Source of the DNA: Kribbella kalugense
GTDB lineage: Bacteria > Actinomycetota > Actinomycetes > Propionibacteriales > Kribbellaceae
Assembly: GCF_004365875.1 (NCBI RefSeq)
Contig: NZ_SODF01000002.1
Span: forward strand, 1,862,971-1,926,970
Direction of reading: 5' to 3'
DNA: 64,000 bases
Below the pieces are notes generated by a model. That model did no database searches and had not been told where the DNA came from. It saw only the letters and a program-made list of their open reading frames with translations. Position 1 is the first letter of the stretch. Each line of letters starts with the position of its first letter. The position numbers and the translations under genes were made by a program. Shown in pieces: positions 8,448 to 16,839 of this stretch.

Positions 8448-9571
8448 TCGTCCTCCTCCTCGGGGGACCACTCGTAGAGGCGGTTCTCCGGGATTTCCAG
8501 GTCAGGGGTGATGGCCTCGCCGTTGATCACTGGCACGCGCAGCAGCAGACCGAAAATTCCGCCCGGGAACCTGTTGGCCAGATAGGCCTCGTTGCGTTCG
8601 CGAACTGCATCGTCGGTGAGCGTGCGCACTGAGCCCAGGACACCGCGGCTGTAGACGCCATTGCAGATGGTGATCGTCCGGCTGTGGTTGAACGGGTTGC
8701 GCAGCCGGGCGAGGAGAGCGACATCCTCGACCAGCTCCCGCGGAGTCTCGCCTTTCCAGGCATCCTGGGCCTGGACCGCCTCGAGCTCCGCCTTCGACGG
8801 TGCATCCGGGTCGGCGTCCTTGAGCTCTTCCCACAGCGGCCGGTACTCGCGGCCGTCGCGTGATCGGAAGATCTCGCCGTCGGCCAGGTCTGCGACGGGC
8901 ATCTGCCGGATCGGCAGTTGGTCGAGTACTCGCATCAGGCGGCTGGTGACCGTGTTCCAGGCGATGCCGCCGAGCAAGAGGAGGTGGCCGGACAGGTGGT
9001 CCGAGTTCACCTCGGATGGCAGTCGGTGCCGCGTGCGGAGCTCCGGGTTGGAGGCGCGCACATGGCCCCACATCTCGATCAATGCGTCGAGGTCGGCGTA
9101 CTTGTACAACCGCGTGTAGTTCGGATTGTCCTCTTCGGCGAGCGGAGAACGCCCCTCCTCGGGGGCTTCCGGGCAGATCAGCGTGATCGGCCCGGACTCG
9201 AAGTCGAAGGTGTACGACCCGCTGACGGGTGACGGATCGGCTTGATGACGAACTGAGTCCCGCAGCGCGACCAGCTCACGCTGGAGAGTGCTGAAGCGCT
9301 CCCGCTCTGCCGCGGTCAGGTCCTGCTCACGTGGCAGCCGCGTCGTGCCTGCTGGTACGACGGACTTCGCGAAGAGCAGCGAGTACGATCGCAGCCGCTC
9401 TTCCGGCGGAAGCTTCGGATTGGTCTGTGACTCCCACGAGCTGATCGTCGCCACGGCGACCCGGACGTCGGAACTGAGCGCATGCGACAGATCCTTCTGG
9501 GTCAGTCGCTGCGACTCCCGGAGATCACGAAGCCTCCTGGCGAGTCGTACGGCCTCTGGTGAGGGGGCCAC
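8444..9571 (-). CDS. XRE-type HTH regulator with C-terminal sensor-like domain
   Basis: A 375-aa protein. Residues about 10-60 form an XRE helix-turn-helix (RLRDLRESQRLTQKDLSHAL, then ATISSWESQ). The rest (about 115-375) is an uncommon actinobacterial domain. It contains SGPITLICPEAPEE, a YADLDALIEMWGHVRASNP helix, and a strand-loop HLLLLGGIAWNTVT that looks like a Rossmann-type nucleotide-binding turn; later comes LLARLRNPFN and NGVYSRGVLGSVR. I interpret this as a ligand- or nucleotide-sensing module, without a firm family name. It is the first gene of a two-gene operon with the glycosyltransferase-like protein, joined by ATGA. Its target is probably its own promoter in 9572-9910. Confidence 0.75.
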   Translation of the reverse strand: MAPSPEAVRLARRLRDLRESQRLTQKDLSHALSSDVRVAVATISSWESQTNPKLPPEERLRSYSLLFAKSVVPAGTTRLPREQDLTAAERERFSTLQRELVALRDSVRHQADPSPVSGSYTFDFESGPITLICPEAPEEGRSPLAEEDNPNYTRLYKYADLDALIEMWGHVRASNPELRTRHRLPSEVNSDHLSGHLLLLGGIAWNTVTSRLMRVLDQLPIRQMPVADLADGEIFRSRDGREYRPLWEELKDADPDAPSKAELEAVQAQDAWKGETPRELVEDVALLARLRNPFNHSRTITICNGVYSRGVLGSVRTLTDDAVRERNEAYLANRFPGGIFGLLLRVPVINGEAITPDLEIPENRLYEWSPEEEDE

Positions 9572-9910
9572 GGTCCACTCCCGAAATCTGCTCAGCCAAC
9601 TACGGGTGTCACGGATCCGGATGATCCATGCCCGCTCTACTCGACTCCACTTGACTACACATCTGCGCTTCGGACCGAAGATCTTCCGGATCCCCTGCGG
9701 GCTCAGATTTGTCGACTCCCTGCGTTTTCCCGATCACGATCCGTGCTCAGTTAACCGCAGTACACCTGCGCTCTACCGTAGTACCGAACTCTGCCTGAAT
9801 CCAACTGAACCCGCATAATACGCCCGAAATAGGTCCGATCCCGGGTCTGTCTCACCGGCTAGCCCAGATAATCCAGTGACGTCAGTGGTCTTACCCGCGA
9901 AGATGGCGCC
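9572..9910. other. Intergenic region upstream of the XRE/GT operon and phosphotransferase gene
   Basis: This is a divergent 340-bp spacer of clearly lower GC than its surroundings. It contains short palindromic pieces such as CGGACCGAAG/CTTCCGG near 9670-9692 and a GTAGTACCG repeat near 9776-9786, which could be XRE sites. No coding signal, RNA gene or terminator was recognised. Confidence 0.35.
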
Positions 9911-10651
9911 GTGGATGAGGTCGAGGTCGTCGTCGCCCATAGCGAACGTGCGACGCTCCGTGTCGGTGACGTGTTCCTGAAGATCGACGCCGATCAGACG
10001 AATATCGACGTCGAGGTTGAGGCGATGGGTCTGGCGCCGATCCCGACACCGGAGATCCTGTGGCGCAAGCCGCCGGTGCTTGCGCTCGCGGCCGTCCGGG
10101 GAACCGCACTCGGCCGTCTCGGCGAGCCGTCGCCCGCCTCACCGAAAGCGTGGGCCGCGGCCGGTGCGGCCATCCGGATGCTGCACGACGCACCGCTGCC
10201 GCCATGGCCAGGCCCGAGCCTCGACGAGATCACTCCGAAGCTCGACAGTGAATGCGACTGGCTGATCACGAGCGGGACCCTTCCCGCCGACCTGGTCACG
10301 CGCAACCGCGAGGTTGCCGAGGCCGCGCTCCGACCGTGGAAGCCGGTGTTCGCACATGGAGACCTGCAGATCACCCATGTCTTTGTCGGCGACGATGACG
10401 AGGTCACCGGCGTGATCGACTGGTCTGAGGCGAGCCGCGGCGATGCTCTGTATGACCTCGCCAGCCTGACGCTCGGCCACGAGGAGAACCTCGCCTACCT
10501 CCTTGCCGGCTACGGCACCGACGTCGACCTCAACGTGATCCGCGGCTGGTGGTCGCTCCGAAGCCTTCGTGCCTCCCGATGGCTCGTCGAACACGGCTTC
10601 GACCCCAACTCTCCAGGCTGCGAATTCGACGTACTGCGAGCTCGCATGTAG
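9911..10651 (+). CDS. Aminoglycoside phosphotransferase-family (APH) protein
   Basis: A 246-aa kinase-like protein of the APH/choline kinase group. The catalytic loop is FAHGDLQITHVFV (HGDxxxxN-like, with His where Asn is common), and the Mg2+-binding motif is GVIDWSEASRGDALYDLASL. The N-terminal lobe is short and has the VGDVFLKID strand with its ATP-contacting Lys. The true substrate is not necessarily an aminoglycoside; such proteins often modify host metabolites or antibiotics. The GTG at 9911 is the only in-frame start that keeps the first strand. No ribosome binding site is obvious. Note the substitution at the usual Asn of the catalytic loop, which could affect activity. Confidence 0.82.
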   Translation: MDEVEVVVAHSERATLRVGDVFLKIDADQTNIDVEVEAMGLAPIPTPEILWRKPPVLALAAVRGTALGRLGEPSPASPKAWAAAGAAIRMLHDAPLPPWPGPSLDEITPKLDSECDWLITSGTLPADLVTRNREVAEAALRPWKPVFAHGDLQITHVFVGDDDEVTGVIDWSEASRGDALYDLASLTLGHEENLAYLLAGYGTDVDLNVIRGWWSLRSLRASRWLVEHGFDPNSPGCEFDVLRARM

Positions 10652-10657
10652 CTCTGC

Positions 10658-11308
10658 TTAGGTTGTGAGGGCTTCGCGCGACGCGCGGAGTACTCCGACG
10701 ACGGCGCCGATGAGCCACAGTGCGAAGGCGATGGACGCCATGCCTCCGCTCCAGAAGCCGGACAGGCACAACACGACGACGGCGTACGACACCCAGACGG
10801 CCCACCTCGGCAGGGCACGTGCCTGCTGGGCGATCCGCGTCGTGACGGCGACGATCACGCCGCCGCCGATCAGCCCGGTGAGTGCGAGGACCTGCCCCGC
10901 CATGCCGAGCGCGCGGGTGGTGTTCGGATCGGGGGTGAATTCGTCCGACCACGCCGCGAACGCGCTGCCCACATCCAGCGAGACGCCGGTGATCATCAGC
11001 CCGCCCAACAGCGCCGCGGCCGGCACGATCGCGTGCGCGAGCGGGTCCCCGCCGGACAGCCGGTCCAGCACTCGTCGCAAACCGGTGGCGAACCAGAGCA
11101 GGAGCGCGACGCCCGCAGCGAGCACGGGTACTCCGATGCCGGCTGCGGCCTGGCGTCCGTCGTCGTTGAGCCTCTTGAGGATGTCCGTGTCCGACATGCT
11201 CGCGTCGTCGACGCCGACCAGATAGCACAGCGCGACCGCGGCGACGAGCAGGACGATCGAAGCGGCGCCTGCCCACGCTGCGCGCTGAAGAGCTTGTGAC
11301 TCGTTCAT
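10658..11308 (-). CDS. Multi-TM membrane protein of unknown function
   Basis: A 216-aa integral membrane protein with about five to six hydrophobic segments, including AGAASIVLLVAAVALCYLVG near the N-terminus and WAVWVSYAVVVLCLSGFW near the C-terminus. The overall look is of actinobacterial DUF-type membrane proteins. I do not recognise a specific family. The ATG at 11308 was chosen over an upstream TTG/CTG region because AGGGGGAGG sits just before it and NESQALQRAAW is a plausible cytoplasmic start. It converges on the phosphotransferase gene with a 6-bp gap. Confidence 0.7.
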   Translation of the reverse strand: MNESQALQRAAWAGAASIVLLVAAVALCYLVGVDDASMSDTDILKRLNDDGRQAAAGIGVPVLAAGVALLLWFATGLRRVLDRLSGGDPLAHAIVPAAALLGGLMITGVSLDVGSAFAAWSDEFTPDPNTTRALGMAGQVLALTGLIGGGVIVAVTTRIAQQARALPRWAVWVSYAVVVLCLSGFWSGGMASIAFALWLIGAVVGVLRASREALTT

Positions 11309-11378
11309 GCCGCCTCCCCCTCTCACGGCCGCCAGTCCGAGTGTGCGACTGCACCGAACCACCAGCAAGGGCGAGCTA

Positions 11379-12212
11379 TCAGGGCGTCGTTAGGAAGGGG
11401 TTGTCGGCGTTGACCTTCGCGACGACCGGGGCGAGGCCGGTGACGAGTTCGTCGACCTCGTGCGGCTCGAGGCAGGTGTACGCCGGGGCGGCCAGCGTGT
11501 CGGTGAGCTCCTCGATCTCGGTCCTGAGCTTCCGGCCCGCGGGCGTGAACGCGTCGGCGTCGTCGACCAGGCCGCGGCGCCGCAAACCGTCGATGACAGT
11601 GGTGAGTTGGTCGTCGGTGAGCGGGTCGAGCCGGCCGAACTCTCGCGGCTTCATGTCCGAGTAGAGCGCCTGCAGCACGTGCGACTCCTGCCCGTTGATG
11701 CCGGCGGCCACCAGTGCGGCCGTGTGCCCGTCACCACGGTGTTCGCGGAGCAGCGTGGCCGAGTGCCAGAGGCGAGCAAGCGGCTCTTCCGGTACGGGCA
11801 GTGAGCGGAGTCCGGCGTACAGCATCCTGCCCTCCATCGGGGCGCTGAACGCGGCCTTCGTGAAGAGCTCGGCGGACCGCGCGATCACGGGGCTGTCGGC
11901 CAGGTCGCCCAGGATCCGGCGGAGCGCGGCGACACAGCCGCGCTGTCGGGCGGCAAGGACAGCCTCTGGCGTGGCGACCTCCCAGACGCTGGGGATCTGC
12001 GCGGCGACCTCGCCTGGCGCGAAGTTGTAGAACAGTGCGTCCACGACCTCCGCCGGCACCCGCCCGAGCGGCGCCGACCGGGAGGCGAAGTACAACGGCC
12101 AGTAACTCTCGTACCCGAGCGCCTGCAGTTCCACATCCGGCTCATCAGCCATGTAGGCGACCTCATGAATAGGTACGAACAGCTCCTTGAGTCGCCGCGC
12201 CACGCTTTCCAT
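11379..12212 (-). CDS. SCO6745-family helical/winged-helix protein
   Basis: A 277-aa cytosolic protein resembling the SCO6745 (SalK-like) family of actinobacteria: an N-terminal helical region (RLKELFVPIHEVAYMADEPD, ALGYESYWPLYFASRSAPLG), a middle ALYSDMKPREFGRLDPLTDD, and a MarR-like winged helix (LTTVIDGLRRRGLVDDADAF) near residues 195-225. The function of the family is not established. It lies 52 bp downstream of the P-loop kinase gene on the same strand and may be the last gene of the MerR-VOC operon. Confidence 0.75.
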   Translation of the reverse strand: MESVARRLKELFVPIHEVAYMADEPDVELQALGYESYWPLYFASRSAPLGRVPAEVVDALFYNFAPGEVAAQIPSVWEVATPEAVLAARQRGCVAALRRILGDLADSPVIARSAELFTKAAFSAPMEGRMLYAGLRSLPVPEEPLARLWHSATLLREHRGDGHTAALVAAGINGQESHVLQALYSDMKPREFGRLDPLTDDQLTTVIDGLRRRGLVDDADAFTPAGRKLRTEIEELTDTLAAPAYTCLEPHEVDELVTGLAPVVAKVNADNPFLTTP

Positions 12213-12263
12213 CAGATTTTCTCCAAGTCCTCAAACCAGCCCGTCACCGGTCTCTCACCCTGT

Positions 12264-12812
12264 CTACGAACCACCCGTACCCCTTCCGACACTTGGCTGA
12301 GAAGTTTCCCCCGGGTCCTCCCAGAGCCTCGCAACCTGCTCTGCCTGGTTGTGTACGTCGAGCCCGTCCACTTGGATCCGGTGGTCAGCGGCCGGGGGAT
12401 TGGCTGTGTCGGCTTCGTGAAGCATTCGGAACTCATCGTCAGTCAGCCAGACTTTGCGAGATGCCGCACGCCGCATCGCCTCCGGAAACTCGACCGTCAT
12501 ATGCACAATCACGCACCCAGGCAGCTCCCGTCGATACAAGGCGCAGGTCTCTGGCGTCAGCACATCAGCAACGACAACCTCGATGCCCACAGCCACAAAA
12601 TTCCGAGCCAGACTGCATGCATTCACCACGCCAAGCCTTCGCTGCTCGCGCCCTTCCTCACCCACCCACGGCGCGACAGCCCCCGCAACGACCAACTGCC
12701 GCACATCATCCACATCAACAAACGCGCAGCGAGCCCGCCCCTCCGCAAGAGCAAGCCCCGTCACACTCTTCCCCACCGCAGGCCCACCCGTAAGAACCAA
12801 CGGTGGACGCAT
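12264..12812 (-). CDS. P-loop NTPase / kinase-like AAA protein
   Basis: A 182-aa soluble NTPase of the small-kinase type (AAA_33-like). The Walker A motif is GGPAVGKS at residues 9-16, and VVVADVLTPETCALYR resembles a lid/substrate region. The start ATG at 12812 overlaps the stop of the DUF6247 gene as TGATG. An earlier start at 12830 would extend into that gene. Substrate unknown; proteins like this often phosphorylate small molecules or nucleotides. It is the third gene of the run MerR-VOC, DUF6247, kinase. Confidence 0.78.
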   Translation of the reverse strand: MRPPLVLTGGPAVGKSVTGLALAEGRARCAFVDVDDVRQLVVAGAVAPWVGEEGREQRRLGVVNACSLARNFVAVGIEVVVADVLTPETCALYRRELPGCVIVHMTVEFPEAMRRAASRKVWLTDDEFRMLHEADTANPPAADHRIQVDGLDVHNQAEQVARLWEDPGETSQPSVGRGTGGS

Positions 12813-13117
12813 CACAGCCGACCGCACCATCCCGGTATCGCTTCCTCGCCCGCCACGAACTCGTCCGCTCGACCCTCACGGGTCGCTTGCAGCGCCTCTT
12901 CGAAGCCTGGACCTGCGTAGGCAACTGCCCGCAGACGCCAGACGTGCAAGACGTCCCCCAGTTGCTGAAAACGCCAGACTTCGTGGGCCGCGTCGAGCGC
13001 ACCGTGGTACTCGCCCAGAAACTGCTCATGCCACTTCACCGGCAAAAGGTGAAGGATCTCGCTCGGATCAATACTGTGCACGCCATCACCCGACGTATAT
13101 TGCGGGTGGTTGGTCAC
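12812..13117 (-). CDS. DUF6247-like small protein
   Basis: A 101-aa protein, similar to short actinobacterial DUF6247 proteins: the characteristic part is ILHLLPVKWHEQFLGEYHGA followed by ALDAAHEVWRFQQLGDVLHV. Such proteins often sit beside small toxin-like or RelE-type genes, but no toxin partner is visible here. The start is GTG at 13117, overlapping the MerR-VOC stop as GTGA, and the stop overlaps the kinase start. Role unknown. Confidence 0.72.
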   Translation of the reverse strand: MTNHPQYTSGDGVHSIDPSEILHLLPVKWHEQFLGEYHGALDAAHEVWRFQQLGDVLHVWRLRAVAYAGPGFEEALQATREGRADEFVAGEEAIPGWCGRL

Positions 13118-13866
13118 TTGGCGCTCTCCCAGAGGACGACGCGGTTCCCGACTGGATCGGCAAACCTTGAGTGGCGAGGCATGTTCTCGCCGTCCGTTGG
13201 TGCGTAGTGCTCGGTCGCTCCAGCCGCCAGGGCTCGTTGATGAGCTTCGTCGAGTCCGACGACCCCAAGTCCGAACGCCGACTTATGCCCGTACTGCGGT
13301 TCATCCGCCGACCGCACCCTGATGTTGAGGAAGCCGATCGCGTCCCCCTCGCCCAGAACCACCTGCCGACTCCCGCTACCCCAATCCTCCAACTGAACCC
13401 CGAGAACCTCGCCCCAGAAGCCACATGCGCTCTCCAGCGCGTCATCGGAGTCGACCCCGATGTTCACCGCAGCCAGCCCAAACTCAGTAGCCGACTTCAT
13501 TTGCATGGGCTTCCCTTCCAAGTCCCGTGCCAGTTGATCCAACACCGCCTCAACCCGCTCGCTCCGTTCGCGGAGCGCAGACCGATGCCGCGCGAGAACC
13601 GCACGAGCATCAGACACGTCACCGTCGAGCATCCTGGCGATATCTTCCGTCGACACTTCCGCCTGCCGCAGAAGGCGGACTCGCCGCGCAATGTCGACCT
13701 GCACAGACCTATAGCGCCTGTACCCCGTCCTCGCATCGACCGTGGCCGGCCGCAACAAACCAATCTCGTCGTAGTGCCGAAGCGTCGAAACCGACAACCC
13801 CGTCAACATCGAAAAGGTCCCGATAGTCACCAGCTCATCCACCACCCCGACATCATCAAGCCTCAC
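13114..13866 (-). CDS. MerR-family regulator fused to a VOC (glyoxalase-like) domain
   Basis: A 250-aa two-domain protein. Residues about 12-85 are a MerR DNA-binding domain (IGTFSMLTGLSVSTLRHYDE, then GYRRYRSVQVD), followed by a coiled-coil dimerisation helix. From about 125 to the end is a VOC domain (FGLAAVNIGVDSDD, then GFWGEVLGVQLEDWG, and FADPVGNRVVLWE), which may bind a small-molecule inducer. It heads a GTGA/TGATG-coupled operon. The GTG at 13866 is the longest start; GTGs at 13845 and 13842 are also possible because the conserved part begins just after them. Confidence 0.85.
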   Translation of the reverse strand: MRLDDVGVVDELVTIGTFSMLTGLSVSTLRHYDEIGLLRPATVDARTGYRRYRSVQVDIARRVRLLRQAEVSTEDIARMLDGDVSDARAVLARHRSALRERSERVEAVLDQLARDLEGKPMQMKSATEFGLAAVNIGVDSDDALESACGFWGEVLGVQLEDWGSGSRQVVLGEGDAIGFLNIRVRSADEPQYGHKSAFGLGVVGLDEAHQRALAAGATEHYAPTDGENMPRHSRFADPVGNRVVLWESAK

Positions 13867-14452
13867 CCAACCAGAGAGTCAACTACCTCACTCAACAGCT
13901 TGCTACTCGGTAGCCGCCGTGATCACACACGCTTCGTGTGAGGTCGCCGGCGTCGACCGTCGAAGCGGGATAAGCGCGCAGAGGCGGCGACGAGCCGGAG
14001 GAGGTGAGGAGCGGAGTGACGAAGGTAGCTGCCGCAGAGTGGGCGTGGGAAAGAAGATCTCACCGGCAAGGGGAGAGGGCGGTGGTGGTCATGGGCGCTC
14101 TCGAACCGCCGACCTTCCGCGTTTCAGCTCGGCAGCGGTCGCCTTGTTATGCCGCTTCTGCGTTCCACCTGACGCGCATATGACGGCTGACTGCGGCCGA
14201 CGTCCCTGCCCGTTGCGGTAGGGCTGCACCGATGGGCAAGCAACTCAGAGGTCCGAGCCTGAATCTTCGATAGCGCGTGGGGGGCTCTGCGGGAGATCGG
14301 GCGGCCGTCCGGGAGATGTTGCGGTGATGGTCGCGCTGGTGCTCGGTTGGCGCGCGAGCCGGCGACTCACGACACCGCAGCAAACCGGAGCAGCGCGCGG
14401 ATACCGTTCGTCCCTTTCAAGAATGTTCTGCGGGGCGATCAAGCGATAACGT
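13867..14452. other. Left boundary of the tRNA-Phe island, mostly non-coding
   Basis: The first half (13970-14127) is a diverged copy of the sequence just downstream of and inside tRNA-Phe (17721-17865). The second half has no long gene. A short frame at 14327-14449 (hydrophobic MVALVLGW then RASRRL, 40 aa) ends 3 bp before the 512-aa gene and could be a leader peptide or the tail of a lost membrane protein. No terminator was recognised. Confidence 0.5.
13970..14127 (-). repeat. Left att-like repeat with a truncated tRNA-Phe 3' half
   Basis: Positions 14083-14127 match the 3' 45 nt (including CCA) of the intact tRNA-Phe at 17821-17865 with only three mismatches, and the adjoining 13970-14082 is a diverged copy of 17721-17820 (shared GATAAGCGCGCAG, GTGGGAAAGAA and GGAGAGGG blocks). 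It lacks the 5' half of the tRNA and cannot fold into one. It is best read as an old attachment-site duplication left by integration at tRNA-Phe. Confidence 0.7.
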
Positions 14453-15991
14453 ATGCAGATGCCGAGTGATGTATTACCTCCCAGCTACGCGAAGCTTCGT
14501 GTGCCCAGCTGGATGTATGGAGGCAACCCGGCAGGACTACTTGAGTTCTCGGGCCTGCAGTACAGGCGCGTTTCCGGTGAAACAGACGTTTGGGCTGTCC
14601 AGACCGAGGAGAGCTACTATCGCCGGCCATCGCGGCTGGTCACCCTGGAGCATCTGATCGGCCCGGCCGTGTATGGCGAACACTTCGATGCACTGAACAA
14701 ATTGATAGATCCAGCACCTACCACGCTGTCGAATGAAGCGATTCTAAAAATCAACCAGCTCGGCAAGCAGGCGGAAGAATCCGGAAATATCACGGACATG
14801 ATTGCTCATATGCAGGTGATCCTAATGGCGGTGCCAGTGACAGAGCTGGCAGCCACTGCGCGCGAGATGTACTCGGTCATCTCAGGACTTCCTGTGAAGG
14901 ATGCGCCAATGGAGAGGCCGCTCGGAGATGCTTCGATGCATCTGGTTCGCCGTGATTCATTGCTCACGCACAGAATCAAGTTTGCGGCGATATGGATGCA
15001 GTTGGAGAACGACGAGCGGCTTCGCGAGCAGGGTCCGCAGTTCCTTCGGCGGCAACTGTCGGGCGAGGAGCGTGTGTTTCAATCCTCCTCGGAGCTGCAT
15101 AGCGGAATTTATATTTTCGATGCCTATATGGGGCCGCTGTTGGGCTCGCTGAGCCCGTATGTCTGGGGGTTCTATACGGGGCATACGTTCGGAAACATCG
15201 TCGCGACATACGGATTGCCCCTGTCGGGAGTTCGGTCGGGCGCTGCCGAATTGCTGCAAACCATTTCTATTCAGGGTGGAACAAGCGCGGTTCCGCGGTC
15301 GCCCGTAAAACCACGATCTGCCACTATTGCAGTGGAGTGGTGGGTAACGGCCATGAATGATCTCTTTGCCGTACTGTCCGACTTCGCCAACTTCATCGAT
15401 AAAGATGGATTCTATGACTCGGCGCGCCATTTGCATACGATGCTAACCGTCGAACAGCTATTCCGGCGCATGGTATCGATGCAGGTTGAGCATAGGGATC
15501 TGCATGCGAGGCGAGTTCTGCTATTTTCCGCACTCGACACCCTTCAGCGCCTTGCGAGGCGACCGATTGAGACACATTGTTCGCTTCGGGTGGCGCGAAA
15601 GACCCTCAATAAACTGCGGGAGAAAATCCCTCGAGATGCGGCTGATATTCTCATTCCGCGAGCGGTCGAAGCGGTCGAGGCGCTGGAGCAGATGCAGTCC
15701 GGATTCTTTCTGAGTAAGAGTAGTGGCGTGGTGAAGGTTGCAGATGAGAAGAGGGGAGAACGCATTCTTAATTTGGATACCGCTGTCGCCCACTATATTA
15801 AGGTGTTGAGAGACGCAACCCACGGGCATGGAAGCAATCGCGACGGTAGCATCGCCAAGACTAATGCACTTCTTGCCCATCATAATGGAGAAGTTCCTCA
15901 CGCACTTGGCTGGATTGCCTATCTCTATCTGCTTGATTTCCTGGCAAATCCCGAGACTTTCAAGTCGATAATCCGGTCACAGTATTCCTAG
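14453..15991 (+). CDS. Orphan 512-aa protein of the island
   Basis: A 512-aa soluble protein with no signal peptide or TM segment and no family I can name. Its codon use (many ATA, ATT, AAT and TAT codons) and lower GC set it apart from the rest of the window and point to horizontal acquisition. The C-terminus (about 430-500) contains AVAHYIKVLRDATHGHG and then LLAHHNGEVPHALGWIAYLY. This helical pattern, with an R-x3-H and HG pair, is loosely reminiscent of Apea/HEPN-type helical ends, but the match is weak. The start at 14453 has no clear ribosome binding site; a second ATG two codons later is equally possible. A defence or mobile-element role is conjecture from location only. Confidence 0.65.
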   Translation: MQMPSDVLPPSYAKLRVPSWMYGGNPAGLLEFSGLQYRRVSGETDVWAVQTEESYYRRPSRLVTLEHLIGPAVYGEHFDALNKLIDPAPTTLSNEAILKINQLGKQAEESGNITDMIAHMQVILMAVPVTELAATAREMYSVISGLPVKDAPMERPLGDASMHLVRRDSLLTHRIKFAAIWMQLENDERLREQGPQFLRRQLSGEERVFQSSSELHSGIYIFDAYMGPLLGSLSPYVWGFYTGHTFGNIVATYGLPLSGVRSGAAELLQTISIQGGTSAVPRSPVKPRSATIAVEWWVTAMNDLFAVLSDFANFIDKDGFYDSARHLHTMLTVEQLFRRMVSMQVEHRDLHARRVLLFSALDTLQRLARRPIETHCSLRVARKTLNKLREKIPRDAADILIPRAVEAVEALEQMQSGFFLSKSSGVVKVADEKRGERILNLDTAVAHYIKVLRDATHGHGSNRDGSIAKTNALLAHHNGEVPHALGWIAYLYLLDFLANPETFKSIIRSQYS

Positions 15992-16022
15992 CCGGGTTGA
16001 TGCCGAGTTCTAATCGTGGTGA

Positions 16023-16645
16023 ATGTCGCTCTCAGATCGGGCCGGCCCTCAAAGTGGCGCGAACTCGTTGTCCCTCCAGGTGATCAGGCAATCCACCTCA
16101 CCGCACACGCTGTCGGATGAACTTCGGGGTTGTGCAGTCCACGTCCGTCGGCACATCTTGATCGGAAAGCCTGTCGACGTGTCTGGAATCGCGACGACTT
16201 CGTCGAGCACTACGACATGAAGCGAGACGAGGGCGCCACGCTCTCGCTCTCAGAGTTCTGTAATCAGCTCATCCGCAGTTGGGTGTGGATGCTCTCTGCG
16301 GACGCTGAGACTGGCCGCTTCGACGGGATCTACGTGTCGTCAGGCCGAGCGCGCAAGCAGCACATCTACTTCGTGCCCGCCGACACCCTCGTGACAGTGT
16401 TCAGGACCGTCGGCCTGGACGACGTTGTGGTCTTGCGGATCAAGATGGACAGCAACGGTGCCGGCACATCACCAAGGCAAGTCGCGCGTACTCGCCAGAT
16501 TCGTCCGACGACCGGCGAGCGCCCATCGAGACCAGCTAGCCGAGCTCGTCGGCTCCGCTGTTGCTGCATTCTGCTCTTATGGATCAAGGCGCGCCGCATG
16601 CGCCTCCGGCGTTCAACGCCGCGCCCGCTCTCGGTGTCTTTCTGA
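16023..16645 (+). pseudogene. Frameshifted remnant of an unidentified gene
   Basis: Two pieces in different frames look like one broken coding sequence. The first (16023-16217) has DELRGCAVHVRRHILIGKPV, and the second frame continues from about 16170 with DDFVEHYDMKRDEGATLSLS, SEFCNQLIRSWVWML and YVSSGRARKQHIYFVP. After about 16460 the sense-like pattern fades or shifts again (a third frame reads LARFVRRPASAHRDQLAELV near 16490-16550). No intact start-to-stop frame covers it all. Family not recognised. This is best treated as a decayed island gene. Confidence 0.45.
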
Positions 16646-16730
16646 GAGCCAAGAGCGTTGCCTCCGGCGGGGTCCTCACGGCTCCGGGATGACTGCCCGA
16701 TTTGGCCGGCTAGCTCAGAGGTGGTCGGAT

Positions 16731-16813
16731 GTGCGTCTTCCCCGTCTGCCGCTCATCCCAGTCAGGGCTCGCTGATGGCGCTACGCGTGGGCTGAGCGGC
16801 AGACGGAAGACAC
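16731..16813. terminator. Large hairpin between the remnant ORF and the coiled-coil gene
   Basis: GTCTGCCGCTCA (16744-16755) pairs perfectly with TGAGCGGCAGAC (16793-16804); beyond a 2-nt bulge GTCTTCC/GGAAGAC extends the stem, and CCCA/TGGG extends it toward the loop. It sits between convergent coding pieces, so a bidirectional terminator is the simplest reading, but there is no T-run and the loop is long (about 27 nt). A structured RNA is another possibility. Confidence 0.5.
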
Positions 16814-16839
16814 ATGAGTACGCACTGGTCAGCGAGAAT

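Noticed and set aside
16705..16760. tRNA-like GGCCGGCTAGCTCAGAGGTGGT segment in the island
   Set aside because: It has a D-arm-like start only; no anticodon stem, no TTCGA T-loop and no matching acceptor arm follow.
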